Assembly: GCF_900103195.1 (NCBI RefSeq)
Contig: NZ_FMWU01000013.1
Coordinates: 1 to 64,000 of the forward strand
Origin: Methylobacterium sp. UNC378MF
GTDB taxonomy: Bacteria > Pseudomonadota > Alphaproteobacteria > Rhizobiales > Beijerinckiaceae
Direction: 5' to 3'
Length of the DNA: 64,000 bases
Below are positions 18,578 through 27,045 of the stretch, in pieces. The notes under the pieces are model-generated. The model made no database searches. It was given only the letters and a program-made list of their open reading frames with translations, and was not told the origin of the DNA. How positions within the stretch are numbered: position 1 is the stretch's first letter; each line of letters starts with the position of its first letter. The position numbers and the translations under genes are program-made.

Positions 18578-18919
18578 CGCTGTGTTCCCTCCATAGGCCC
18601 CGGCCTCGCGAACCGCGGCTCTTGGGCTTAAGCTGGCGCTCGGGCGACCTGACATTGGGGGCCGCATCCGCTTCCGCTCTGTTCGCAGCCAATGGCTTTT
18701 GGCCTGCCGAATCAAGGTGGACTTTTGGCCAGTGCGCGAGTGTCGAGATCCTACGCGCTTCCCGCCGTCATCGCGAGCGGACAATTATCCAGGAGATCGG
18801 TGCCGTCGGGGACATTCAACCTGATCGTATTCCGGCCCCCGGGCGCTGTGACGAAGGCCGTGCGCATGGTCCTGCAGCGTGACGGTTCAACGAATACTGC
18901 GAAGATTCAGCTGTAGCGC
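18578..18919. other. Interval upstream of aldehyde dehydrogenase
   Basis: About 340 bases between the aldehyde dehydrogenase start and the DUF3325 stop. It should hold the aldehyde dehydrogenase promoter; I could not identify convincing -35/-10 or sigma-54 elements, and see no gene. Confidence 0.4.
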
Positions 18920-19267
18920 CTATCCGAGTAGGGCGAGTGGCAGTGCCGCGGCCGCGAACGGCAGGGCCGCCAGGGCAGCGTTGCGCAGCCAGCTTGGCCG
19001 ATAAGCGATGATCGCCACTACGGCCAGGGCGGCCCCGGTGAGTGATCCGATCCACTGGACGGGCCCGAAATTCCAGCCCGCGGCCGCGATGGCTGCCGCG
19101 AAGGAAAGGCCGAGGCCACACCAGCCGGCCATCCGCAGGCTTACGACGCGCCGCTTCGGCACGCCCGCGCGGTAGGCTGCCCGATGATGCCGGTCGAGGC
19201 TCAAGGCCAAGGCGGCGAAACCCGAGAAGCTCAGGAGAAGGCTGAGGATCAGCGCGGCAAATGTCAT
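18920..19267 (-). CDS. DUF3325 membrane protein
   Basis: A 115-residue protein with three to four hydrophobic helices (ALILSLLLSFSGFAALALSL; GLGLSFAAAIAAAGW; LTGAALAVVAIIAY; AALAALPFAAAALPLALLG). It overlaps the upstream PepSY gene by four bases. The trio DUF3649-PepSY-DUF3325 recurs beside TonB-dependent siderophore receptors, so a role in reductive iron release at the inner membrane is likely, by context only. Confidence 0.82.
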   Translation of the reverse strand: MTFAALILSLLLSFSGFAALALSLDRHHRAAYRAGVPKRRVVSLRMAGWCGLGLSFAAAIAAAGWNFGPVQWIGSLTGAALAVVAIIAYRPSWLRNAALAALPFAAAALPLALLG

Positions 19268-20787
19268 GCTTCGACCGTCCGGGACAGGTTCGCCTCCACA
19301 AGTCGCGACTCCGCCGGTCGCGGCCGTGCCGCAAGCCGGGAACCGGCAACGAGGGCCAGCCCCACCACCGCCATTGCGGCATCGAAGGCCAGGAAGCGTG
19401 GCTGGCCCACCAGGACAGCGTCGATCACGGGAATGACCAGGAAGGCGCAAGCCGGTACGGCAAGGGCTACCGACCACGCTCGCCGCCGCGGATACAGGGA
19501 CGCGGCGATCGCGGCGGTGATCCAGGCTGCGAAGAAGACGCGGATCTCCCAATCGGCCCGCGCCTCAAGCCCGAGGGGCAACAGACGATTGGCCAGGAAA
19601 TAAGCGGCGAGACCGACCGGCAAGCCCGCGATGGTGCCGATGTTGAGAAGCCGTACGAGCCGCAGGCCGAATCCTTCCGGATCGGCGCCCCGAGGCGCCC
19701 GTGCCACGGTCCAGAGGACGAGCCCGCTCGCCACCGTAGCCGCGCCCATCAGGCCGCAGAGGAAGAACAAGAGGCGTAGGGGAGCGGCGGCAAAATGCGC
19801 CTCGTGCAGCCCGGCCATCACGGCCCCGGTCCGGGTCGCGGCACCGGGTTCGCCAACTCGGGCGATCTCCGAGCCGGTATCGGCGCCGTAGGCGATCTGC
19901 GGGTGAAGATGCGCGAGCCCCATCGGCTCTTCGAAGTACGCCGTCACGGTGGCACCGGCGTCACCCGGCCGGGTGACCAGCATCACCTCGGGCACCGCGC
20001 CGCCGGCCGCCGCGGCGCGGGCGACGAGCTCGCCCAGCGGCAGCGGCGTGCCGGGGCGCCCGGCCGGGGCCACGCCCGGGGTCGCCAGGCCGGCTTCTGC
20101 GTAGTAGCGAAGCGGGTCGTTGCCGTAGACGGCCTTCATCCCCCAGGGCATCAGCATCGCCGACAGTGTGACGAGGCCCGTGTAGACGATCATCAGATGG
20201 AAGGGCAGCGCCAGCACGCCCATCACGTTGTGAGCGTCGAGCCACCCTCGCTGGGCCGAGCGGTCGCGCCGGAACGTGAAGAAATCGGCGAAGATGCGCC
20301 GGTGGGTCACGATCCCGGAGATCAGCGCAATCAACAGGATCATCGCGCAGACCGAGACAATCCAGCGTCCCCAGATTGGTGGCAGGCTCAGTTCGAAGTG
20401 GAACCGATACAGGAAATCGCCGCCGCGGGTGTCGCGAACCCGCGCAGGCTCACCGGTCGCCGGATCGAGGAGTGCGTGATGATAGGGGCCGCCTGGATGC
20501 GGCCACCAATAGACCTCGACCGCCGGATTCTCGGCATTCGGCAGCCTGACCGACCAGCCGGCCGCGTTCGGCATGGCTTTCTGTAGAAAGGCGCCGGCAC
20601 GCGTCGCCGCAGCCGCTGGATCGGAGCTCGAATCGGATAGTTCAGGCCGCATCCAATGCGAGATGTCGGTGCGGTAGTAGCTGGCGGTCCCGGTGACGAA
20701 GATCGCGAACAGCACCCACCCGACCACGAGGCCGGACCATGTGTGCAGCCACGCCATCGACTGGCGGAAGCTCCGCGCCCGGCTCAA
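19264..20787 (-). CDS. PepSY-associated transmembrane protein
   Basis: A 507-residue inner-membrane protein with an N-terminal helix (LHTWSGLVVGWVLFAIFVTGTASYY), periplasmic PepSY-type domains and further helices (WIVSVCAMILLIALISGIVTH; a cluster near the C-terminus). Conserved His/Arg residues near the helices (HTWSG, HRRIF) fit the PiuB/FsrB type thought to reduce iron-siderophores. I place the start at TTG 20787, overlapping the DUF3649 stop (TTGA); an ATG 30 bases downstream is an alternative. Functional assignment follows the family and neighbours. Confidence 0.9.
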   Translation of the reverse strand: MSRARSFRQSMAWLHTWSGLVVGWVLFAIFVTGTASYYRTDISHWMRPELSDSSSDPAAAATRAGAFLQKAMPNAAGWSVRLPNAENPAVEVYWWPHPGGPYHHALLDPATGEPARVRDTRGGDFLYRFHFELSLPPIWGRWIVSVCAMILLIALISGIVTHRRIFADFFTFRRDRSAQRGWLDAHNVMGVLALPFHLMIVYTGLVTLSAMLMPWGMKAVYGNDPLRYYAEAGLATPGVAPAGRPGTPLPLGELVARAAAAGGAVPEVMLVTRPGDAGATVTAYFEEPMGLAHLHPQIAYGADTGSEIARVGEPGAATRTGAVMAGLHEAHFAAAPLRLLFFLCGLMGAATVASGLVLWTVARAPRGADPEGFGLRLVRLLNIGTIAGLPVGLAAYFLANRLLPLGLEARADWEIRVFFAAWITAAIAASLYPRRRAWSVALAVPACAFLVIPVIDAVLVGQPRFLAFDAAMAVVGLALVAGSRLAARPRPAESRLVEANLSRTVEA

Positions 20788-21095
20788 GCGGCACCGCCTG
20801 GGACGAAAGCACCCGCGAGCCACAGGGCTCCGGTCAGCAGCAGGGCCGTCAGGCCGAGGACAAGGGCCGCCCGCATCAATGTCCGGGCGGCGAAGACCCA
20901 GATCACGGCTGCCGCCATGATGGCGAAGCTCGCCAACGTCCCGGCGGACACCGCTTCGGCCCTGGGACCGGGCAGGATGAGGGCCAGCAGCGCGCTGGCG
21001 AGCGCGGCGACCGTGTAGCCACCAAGCGCCGCCAGGAGCACTCGCCCGGCTACCGCCGCACGATCTGCCAGCATTGGCGTGGTGCGGGCGCTCAT
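20784..21095 (-). CDS. DUF3649 membrane protein
   Basis: A 103-residue protein with about three membrane helices (LLAALGGYTVAALASALLALILPG; LASFAIMAAAVIWVFAA; ALVLGLTALLLTGALWLAGAF). The ATG at 21095 has a GAGAGG site upstream. It is the first gene of the DUF3649-PepSY-DUF3325 cluster. No TonB receptor gene is present upstream in this window, where one is often found. Confidence 0.82.
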   Translation of the reverse strand: MSARTTPMLADRAAVAGRVLLAALGGYTVAALASALLALILPGPRAEAVSAGTLASFAIMAAAVIWVFAARTLMRAALVLGLTALLLTGALWLAGAFVPGGAA

Positions 21096-21257
21096 GGCGC
21101 CACCTCTCGTTCCCGTGAGCCCATGCCGCGACCTACCAGCGGCGCCGGTCGGCGCGCAACGGCTATGTTCCGGAACGATTCCAGTGTGAAAAGAGGTGGT
21201 TAGGTAGGCGCATGACGGTCGGGCCGGCCACGACCTCGTCACCATCGGCTGGTCGTC

Positions 21258-21527
21258 TTAACGGCCGCCCGCTCCGGACGGACCAGCCCGATCGGATCTG
21301 CGAATCGCCACGGCCGCGCTCCGGGCGCTTGGCGGCAGATCGGCTCCGAGGTCCGGCTTGGCAGAGGCTGGGGCGGCTGCGGCAGCCGGACCGGCTCCCG
21401 TGGGCCCATTGCGCGCGCGTCCCCAGCCGTAGCCTGCATTGATGCCAGCGTAGAAGCCCGTGAAGTCTTCCGCTCGGGCATTACCCGCCAGCATGAGCAG
21501 AGCCGTGGACAGCAGCAGGCGACGCAT
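21258..21527 (-). CDS. Short exported protein with porin-like N-terminus
   Basis: An 89-residue protein starting MRRLLLSTALLMLAGNARA (signal peptide, cut near residue 19) followed by EDFTGFYAGINAGYGWGRA, the opening strand of Omp25/Omp31-type beta-barrels. The rest is a Pro/Ala/Ser-rich tail without further strands. A complete barrel needs about 200 residues, so this is either a small variant or the 5' stub of a former porin gene. Confidence 0.6.
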   Translation of the reverse strand: MRRLLLSTALLMLAGNARAEDFTGFYAGINAGYGWGRARNGPTGAGPAAAAAPASAKPDLGADLPPSARSAAVAIRRSDRAGPSGAGGR

Positions 21528-21625
21528 CGGCCATCCAGGAACGAGAAAGGCGGCTGCCCCGGGAGGAGCCGCCGCCTGACACTCTTCTCGTGGAACGCGG
21601 CGGCAAAGCGACCGCCGCAACATCC

Positions 21626-22414
21626 TCAATCCTCGACGTTGATGCTCTGGGCCTCGCGGCCCTTCTGACCCTCAACCACGCCCAGGGTGACCTGCTGGCC
21701 CTCGGCCAGCGAATCGAGACCCGCGCGGGACAGGGCAGAGCGGTGCACGAACACGTCCTTGCCGCCGTCGTTGACGGAGACGAAGCCGAACCCCTTGGCG
21801 GGATCGTACCACTTCACGGTGCCGCTCATCTCGACCGACGGGCCGCCGGCGAAGCGGCCACCACCGCCGCCACCGCCGTAACCACCGCCACCACCACGAT
21901 CGCCGTAGCCGCCACTGCGGTCGCCGTAGCCGCCGCCCGCACCACCGGCACCGTAACCACCGGTGCGCGGACGGAACTCGCGCCGGGGCGCAGGTGCCTC
22001 GGCCGTGGAGGTGTCGACGCTGGTGACGCTGGTGACCTGCGGACCCTTCTGGCCCTGAGCTGTCGTGACCGTCAGCCGGGTACCCGGCTGCAGGTCATCG
22101 TGGCCGGCCGCTTCGACGGCGCGGATGTGGAGGAAGGCGTCGCCCGAACCGTCACCGAGTTCGACGAAGCCGAAGCCCTTCTCCTTGTTGAACCACTTGA
22201 CCGTCGCATCGCGCTCCGGTCCGGACGCAACCGGTGCCGCGCCGCGCGACGGACCGCGGTCGAAACCGCCGCCGCCGAACCCGCCGCCACCACCGCCCCC
22301 GAAGCCGCCGCCGCCATATCCGCCGCTCGGGGGAGCCTGATCAGGCCATCTCGGCTCGCCACTCTCGTCGAAGCCGCGCTTCTGCGGCCCCCTGAAATCA
22401 CGACCACGTCCCAT
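21626..22414 (-). CDS. Double cold-shock-domain RNA-binding protein
   Basis: A 262-residue protein with two cold-shock domains joined by long glycine-rich tracts. CSD1 is at about 69-133 (TVKWFNKEKGFGFV carrying the RNP1 motif, then DAFLHI for RNP2) and CSD2 at about 196-262 (GTVKWYDPAKGFGFV, then DVFVH). Glycine/tyrosine-rich segments at 31-52 and 152-190 (repeated GGYGDR) are predicted disordered. Two-CSD proteins of about 200 residues are known in Alphaproteobacteria (Caulobacter CspC/D type); the extra glycine repeats make this one longer. It probably binds single-stranded RNA in cold or stationary phase. Confidence 0.92.
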   Translation of the reverse strand: MGRGRDFRGPQKRGFDESGEPRWPDQAPPSGGYGGGGFGGGGGGGFGGGGFDRGPSRGAAPVASGPERDATVKWFNKEKGFGFVELGDGSGDAFLHIRAVEAAGHDDLQPGTRLTVTTAQGQKGPQVTSVTSVDTSTAEAPAPRREFRPRTGGYGAGGAGGGYGDRSGGYGDRGGGGGYGGGGGGGRFAGGPSVEMSGTVKWYDPAKGFGFVSVNDGGKDVFVHRSALSRAGLDSLAEGQQVTLGVVEGQKGREAQSINVED

Positions 22415-22728
22415 AGAAAGCTCGCAAAAACCGTCCGCCGCCCTTGTCTCGAATACCGCGTGCGCGCCATCCCAGACAGCCCACGCCCCGCACTATCATT
22501 ACCCCAGGTCGCGGTAACCAAGAATAACGCCCCAGTCCTGACGCAATCGGGCCTTGACCGCAAGGACCTTCTTGGCTCAGACGCGCCGGTTTCGTTACTT
22601 TCTCGCGGCAAACATCGGAATCCGCCGCAGTCACCGGACCAGTCCTTTCTCATTCGAGAGAAGGCGTTAGCGAAACGCAAAGGCTGTCTGGCTACACTCG
22701 GCGCTGCGCCCCGCAGAGCCAGCCGGCC
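22415..22728. other. Divergent control region between cold-shock and receiver genes
   Basis: About 310 bases with no gene. On the minus strand TTGGTT followed by TAATGATAG (about 22490-22520) could serve the cold-shock gene, leaving a leader near 80 bases; cold-shock mRNAs often have regulatory leaders. I see no clear riboswitch. Confidence 0.35.
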
Positions 22729-23202
22729 ATGATCGCGACCCCGACTTTCCCCGATCTCTCGGCACTCGTTGTCGACGAGAGCCTCTACATTCGCCGAATC
22801 GTGCGCGACATGCTGATGCGCGTCGGCATCAAGCGCGTGCTGGAGGCGCCGGACGGAGCCGAGGCCCTTGGCGTGCTGGCGGAGAGCAAGCCCGACATCA
22901 GCATCATCGACTGGGACCTGTCGATCCTGTCGGGCGAGGAGTTCATCCGGCTCGCGCGCACGCCCACCACCTCCCCCTGTCCGACGATTCCGATCATCCT
23001 GATGCTGGCCCAACCGCGTCGCAACGTCGTCGACCGCGCCGTGGCGCTCGGCGTCAACGAGATCATCGCCAAGCCATTCTCGCCGAAGACCTTGTGGTCG
23101 CGCCTCGACGAGGTGATCAACCGGCCGCGCCCGTACTCGCAGGTGAAGAGCCTGCTGCGCCCGATCCCGCGTCGGGCCAGCGCCATGAAGGCCGTGGCCT
23201 GA
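22729..23202 (+). CDS. Single receiver-domain response regulator
   Basis: A 157-residue CheY-like protein: Asp16 of the acidic pocket, phospho-acceptor Asp61 (IIDWDLSILSGEEF), and Lys in IIAKPFSP. The conserved Thr/Ser of strand 4 is replaced (PIILMLAQP aligns Leu there), which may alter signal output. A C-terminal tail of about 25 basic residues (RPYSQVKSLLRPIPRR) extends past the receiver. There is no output domain and no kinase nearby. Similar stand-alone receivers occur in many Alphaproteobacteria. Confidence 0.87.
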   Translation: MIATPTFPDLSALVVDESLYIRRIVRDMLMRVGIKRVLEAPDGAEALGVLAESKPDISIIDWDLSILSGEEFIRLARTPTTSPCPTIPIILMLAQPRRNVVDRAVALGVNEIIAKPFSPKTLWSRLDEVINRPRPYSQVKSLLRPIPRRASAMKAVA

Positions 23203-23312
23203 CCGCGACCGCGATGGGGCGTTGCAGTTCCTCACCGAGCCTGTAGGGTCACAGATCAACAAAGGCCGAGCGCGCTGCTCAAGGCCGACCCGAAGGATCG
23301 ACGGCCGCGCCG

Positions 23313-24407
23313 ATGAGGGACGAGACCGCCGCGGCCGCGCCGTCCCGAATCCAGACCGGCGCGGTGACGCTTCAGACGCCAGCCCCGTCGCCCGTCCCGG
23401 TGGCGGGCCGCGAGCGTCGGCGCGCCGCCTACGCGGCGCTCGACCTCGGCACCAACAATTGCCGTTTGCTGGTCGCGGAGCCGACCTTCAGCGGCTTCCG
23501 GGTCATCGACGCGTTCTCGCGTATCGTCCGCCTCGGTGAGGGCCTCGGTACATCAGACCGGCTGAGCGAGGCGGCGATCGAGCGCACCGTCGAGGCCCTG
23601 CGGATCTGCCGCTCCAAGATGGAGGCTCGCGGTGTGCAGCGGGCCAAGATCATCGCCACGGAGGCCTGCCGCCTCGCGGTGAACGGGGCCGCCTTCGTGG
23701 AACGCGTGCGCCGCGGCGTCGGCCTCGACCTCGAGATCGTCGACCGGCAGACCGAGGCTTATCTCGCGGTCACCGGCTGCGCCGCGCTCGCGGATCCGCT
23801 GGCCGAATCGGTGATCATCTTCGACATCGGCGGCGGTTCGACCGAGATCGCGTGGCTCGACGGTGCGGCCGCCAACCCGTCGACCGACCCCACGTTGCGC
23901 ATCCGGGCCTGGGACTCGCTGCCGGTGGGCGTGGTGACCTTGGCTGAGCGCCATGGCGGCGCCGAGGTGACGCGCCGCATGTTCGAGGGCATGGTCGAGG
24001 AAGTGGCCGAAAAGCTCTCCGCCTTCGCGATCCGGGCGGCGGCGGCCGCGACTGCGCCGAACTTCCACCTCCTCGGCACCTCAGGAACGGTCACGACCAT
24101 CGCGGCAATGCATCTGCGGCTTGCGCGCTACGAGCGTCGGCGTGTCGACGGCCTGTGGATGAGCGATGACGCGGTCTCCACCGCCATCGACGACCTGCTT
24201 GACACACGGCTGGAACAGCGCGCGGACAATCCCTGCATCGGCCGCGACCGGGCAGACCTTGTCCTCGCGGGCTGCGCCATTCTGGAGGCGATCCGCCGTG
24301 CGTTCCCGTCGGAGCGCCTGCGCATCGCCGATCGCGGCCTGCGCGAAGGATTGCTGATGAACATGATGCGGGAGGACGGCGTCTGGAACCGGAAGGCGGT
24401 CAGATGA
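23313..24407 (+). CDS. Ppx/GppA-family exopolyphosphatase / pppGpp phosphohydrolase
   Basis: A 364-residue ASKHA-fold phosphatase acting on polyphosphate or pppGpp. Seen: a low-complexity N-terminus (1-38), the phosphate-1 loop LDLGTNNCRLLV (about 43-54), and the phosphate-2 loop IFDIGGGSTEIAW (about 169-181). It is shorter than E. coli Ppx (513), as is common for the alphaproteobacterial form without the HD-like C-terminal domain. Ten bases separate it from rlmE, a conserved pairing. Confidence 0.9.
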   Translation: MRDETAAAAPSRIQTGAVTLQTPAPSPVPVAGRERRRAAYAALDLGTNNCRLLVAEPTFSGFRVIDAFSRIVRLGEGLGTSDRLSEAAIERTVEALRICRSKMEARGVQRAKIIATEACRLAVNGAAFVERVRRGVGLDLEIVDRQTEAYLAVTGCAALADPLAESVIIFDIGGGSTEIAWLDGAAANPSTDPTLRIRAWDSLPVGVVTLAERHGGAEVTRRMFEGMVEEVAEKLSAFAIRAAAAATAPNFHLLGTSGTVTTIAAMHLRLARYERRRVDGLWMSDDAVSTAIDDLLDTRLEQRADNPCIGRDRADLVLAGCAILEAIRRAFPSERLRIADRGLREGLLMNMMREDGVWNRKAVR

Positions 24408-24417
24408 GGGCGGCGCG

Positions 24418-25143
24418 ATGAGCGACCGGCGCGGCGGTGCGAGTTCAGGCGGGGGCGTCCGGGGCGAACTGAAGCAGCGGGTGAAGACCGGCCGCGGTCG
24501 GACCCTGTCCCAGAAGCGCTGGCTCGAGCGCCAGCTCAACGATCCCTACGTGGCGCGCGCCAAGCGCGAGGGCTATCGGTCGCGGGCGGCCTACAAGCTG
24601 CTGGAGATCGACGAGCGCTACAAGCTCCTGAGGGCCGGCCAAAAGATCGTCGATCTCGGCGCCGCGCCAGGGGGCTGGTCGCAGGTGGCCGCGCGGGTGG
24701 TCGGACCGTCCGGTCGAATCGTGGGCATCGATCTTCTGGAGATCGAGCCCATGGCCGGGGTCGAGTTCATCACCCTGGACTTCCTCGATCCCGAGGCCCC
24801 CGCCCGCCTGACCGGCATGCTCGGCGGCCCGGCCGATCTCGTGATGTCGGACATGGCCGCCAACGCCACTGGCCACAAGAAGACCGACCATTTGCGCATC
24901 ATCGGCCTCGCCGAGACGGCGGCAGAATTCGCCCGCGAGATCCTCGGCCCCGGGGGCGCATATCTCGCCAAGGTGCTCCAGGGCGGCACCGAGGGCGCTC
25001 TGCTGAACGACCTGAAGCGCGATTTCGCTGCGGTCCGCCACGTCAAGCCCGCCGCGAGCCGCGCCGATTCGAGCGAACTCTACGTCCTGGCGACCGGCTA
25101 TCGCGGAACGCCGGCCGCGGCTGCCTCCTCCGACGAGGATTGA
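24418..25143 (+). CDS. rlmE: 23S rRNA (uridine-2'-O-)-methyltransferase RlmE
   Basis: Methylates U2552 in the A-loop of 23S rRNA late in 50S assembly, using SAM. The 241-residue protein has the RrmJ/FtsJ tetrad context: SRAAYKL (Lys), the SAM site VDLGAAPGGWSQVAA, VMSDMAAN (Asp), AKVLQGG (Lys) and SSELYVLA (Glu). The N-terminus is a basic, glycine-rich extension. It follows the Ppx/GppA gene closely. Confidence 0.95.
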   Translation: MSDRRGGASSGGGVRGELKQRVKTGRGRTLSQKRWLERQLNDPYVARAKREGYRSRAAYKLLEIDERYKLLRAGQKIVDLGAAPGGWSQVAARVVGPSGRIVGIDLLEIEPMAGVEFITLDFLDPEAPARLTGMLGGPADLVMSDMAANATGHKKTDHLRIIGLAETAAEFAREILGPGGAYLAKVLQGGTEGALLNDLKRDFAAVRHVKPAASRADSSELYVLATGYRGTPAAAASSDED

Positions 25144-25260
25144 GCCGCACGGCGATGCTGCTCGCCCCGACTCTGTCGATCATCAGCCCGGCGCCGGCTC
25201 GGCGATGTCCGGCAGAACGGCCCGCTCCATAGCCGCTCGCGTCGCTGCCGGGCGGCCTAG

Positions 25261-25893
25261 GTGCCGCGTCTCGCGCCGGTGCGGAGCGGGATCACGGCGG
25301 AGGTGACGTGTCAGCGTCGGCACGCGGTGGTGCTCGGATCCGGTCTGCTCGACGACGTGCCGCTGGACGACCTCGCTCGCCTGCTCGACCAGGTCGGCCT
25401 GGTGAATGCCATCCATCCGTCGCTGGCCCGGATCGTCACCCGCCGGGACCTGAATTTCGCGTTGATGATTGCCGAGACCGGCGCGGGCGTCGCCAAGCCA
25501 TCGGGGGGCCCTGCACGGGCGCCGACCTGATCGACGCAACAAATCTGCTCTCCCAGCTTTCGATCGTCCCGATCGCGGCCCACAAAGCCCGCTTCCGCGA
25601 CGCCGCGGCCCGGCTTAGGGCGGGAACTCATCGAGACCCGTTTTGCGCCCCGGGACGCCCTTCCCGGCCGCGTCGAGCGGGTCTGTCTGATCACCGACAC
25701 GCTACAGCGCGAGGAAGACCGGCGCGGCCAAATCACGGGCCGTTTCGATCTGATGTTCGGGCTCGGGCAAATGCCCGCAGCGGTGACCAGGGACTGGGAC
25801 ATTGCGCCGTTCGGCGAGATCGGCTGGCGGCACCGTCTGATCCGCCGGGTGCAGCCCTACCCGGATCGGAAGGCCGTTCGGCGCCGGCTCGGC
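25261..25893 (+). pseudogene. Frameshifted remnant of an unknown, methyltransferase-like gene
   Basis: Three stretches read like parts of one protein but lie in different frames: 25261-25530 (HAVVLGSGLLDDVPLDDLARLLDQ), about 25530-25605 (DLIDATNLLSQLSIVPIAAH) and about 25612-25893 (GRVERVCLITDTLQREEDRRG, then FDLMFGLGQ, WDIAPFGEIGWRHRLIRRV). The GSGLLDDVP opening resembles the nucleotide loop of a Rossmann-type protein. At least two frame changes separate the parts. I recall similar unnamed proteins in related bacteria but cannot name the family. Transcription direction is that of rlmE. Confidence 0.6.
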
Positions 25894-25897
25894 CACG

Positions 25898-25929
25898 AAA
25901 AAGGCCGCCCCGGTTACCCGGAACGGCCT
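25898..25929 (-). terminator. Intrinsic terminator of the DUF4167 gene
   Basis: On the minus strand AGGCCGTTCCGG and CCGGGGCGGCCT form a 12-bp stem (two G-U pairs) with a GTAA loop, followed by five T. It lies 28 bases past the DUF4167 stop. Confidence 0.9.
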
Positions 25930-25956
25930 CTTCGAACGGCGGCTTGCGGCCTACGC

Positions 25957-27045
25957 TCACTCGGTCGGCACGTCCGCCGCCGGCGTCGTGGCGCCCCCCT
26001 CTTCCGCGGCGCTCTCGAAGCGCGGACGGCGACGGCGACGGGGCTTGGCGGCTGGCGCCTCCTCGGCCGAAACCTCGGGCTCAGGAGCCGTCGACGGTTC
26101 GGCCGCAGGGGCGGGACGCGCGGGCGCCATCAGGAACGCCGGCAGGCCGCTCGGCTCCTCGGCCTCCACGACGGGCGCAGCCTCGCGCCGACGCTCACGA
26201 CGTGGTGCAGCCTCACCCTGACGCACGGCCTCACCGCGGGGAGCCCGCTCCGGCCGACTCGCCGGACGATCCTCCTGCCGGGTCTCCGACCGCGGGGCCT
26301 CGCCGCGGCCGTTATCGTACCGACTCTGGTCGCTGCGACTGTCCTGACGCGTCTCTTGCCGATTGTCCGGCCGATTGTCCTGGCGGTCCTGTCGGCCGTC
26401 CTGACGCTCCTGCCGGTAATCCGGACGGCCATAATCCTGACGATCCTGCCGGTTGTCCTGCCGATTCTCTTGCCGGTTTTCCTGACGATAATCCGGCCGC
26501 TGATAATCCTGTCGCTGGTAGTCCTGACGCGGCTGGTCCTGACGCCGATAATCCTGGCGCCCGTTGTTGTCGAAACGGCGCTGATCGCGGTTCTGGAACC
26601 GGTCGCGGCCCTGACGGCCATCCTGGTTGGCGTCCGAACGGTTCTCGTAGGGCTGCGGCTGCTGGCCGGGATCGTTATCGTCGTAGCCGTTATAGGCGTG
26701 ACCGTTCTGCGAACCGCCGTTGCCCTGGCCCTCCTCGTCGCCCTCTTCCATGTCATCATCATAGGGACGACTGGCATATCCGCCCGTATTGGCCGGCCTG
26801 CCTTGATCCTGGGCGCCGGACACGATCCGGAAATAGTGCTCGCCGTGCTGGAAGTAGTTTTCGGCCGCAACTGGATCACCGGCCGCCAAAGCATCGCGTG
26901 CGAGCTGCGCGTACTTGTCGGCGATGTGCTGCGCAGTGCCGCGGATTTTGACGTCGGGACCGTTGGATTCGTAGGAGCGCGTCAGCGGATTCGGACCCTT
27001 CGGCCGGTTCCGGCCGCGCATCCGTCGATTCTGGTTTGGTCTCAT
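25957..27045 (-). CDS. DUF4167 protein with long low-complexity Q/D/R tail
   Basis: The conserved DUF4167 domain occupies about residues 1-85 (basic start RPNQNRRMRGRNR, then SYESNGPDVKIRGTAQHIADKY and GDPVAAENYFQHGEHYFRI). The rest of the 362-residue protein is disordered: an acidic part, then dozens of QDR/QDYR/RQENRQ-type repeats (about 145-250), Pro/Ala-rich sequence and a basic RRRRRPRF segment. The basic domain plus disordered tail suggests RNA or ribosome binding; the gene's steady place next to prmC-prfA supports a translation link, by inference. I prefer the ATG at 27045 over one 24 bases upstream. Confidence 0.88.
   Translation of the reverse strand: MRPNQNRRMRGRNRPKGPNPLTRSYESNGPDVKIRGTAQHIADKYAQLARDALAAGDPVAAENYFQHGEHYFRIVSGAQDQGRPANTGGYASRPYDDDMEEGDEEGQGNGGSQNGHAYNGYDDNDPGQQPQPYENRSDANQDGRQGRDRFQNRDQRRFDNNGRQDYRRQDQPRQDYQRQDYQRPDYRQENRQENRQDNRQDRQDYGRPDYRQERQDGRQDRQDNRPDNRQETRQDSRSDQSRYDNGRGEAPRSETRQEDRPASRPERAPRGEAVRQGEAAPRRERRREAAPVVEAEEPSGLPAFLMAPARPAPAAEPSTAPEPEVSAEEAPAAKPRRRRRPRFESAAEEGGATTPAADVPTE

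Noticed and set aside
16967..18631. 554-codon plus-strand open frame opposite aldehyde dehydrogenase.
   Set aside because: Shadow frame; the minus strand encodes a full aldehyde dehydrogenase with catalytic Cys and Glu and its own terminator.
26300..26560. Short similar repeats about 15-25 bases apart could suggest a CRISPR or minisatellite array.
   Set aside because: They are in frame within the DUF4167 gene and encode the QDR/QDYR tract; there are no unique spacers or constant repeats.
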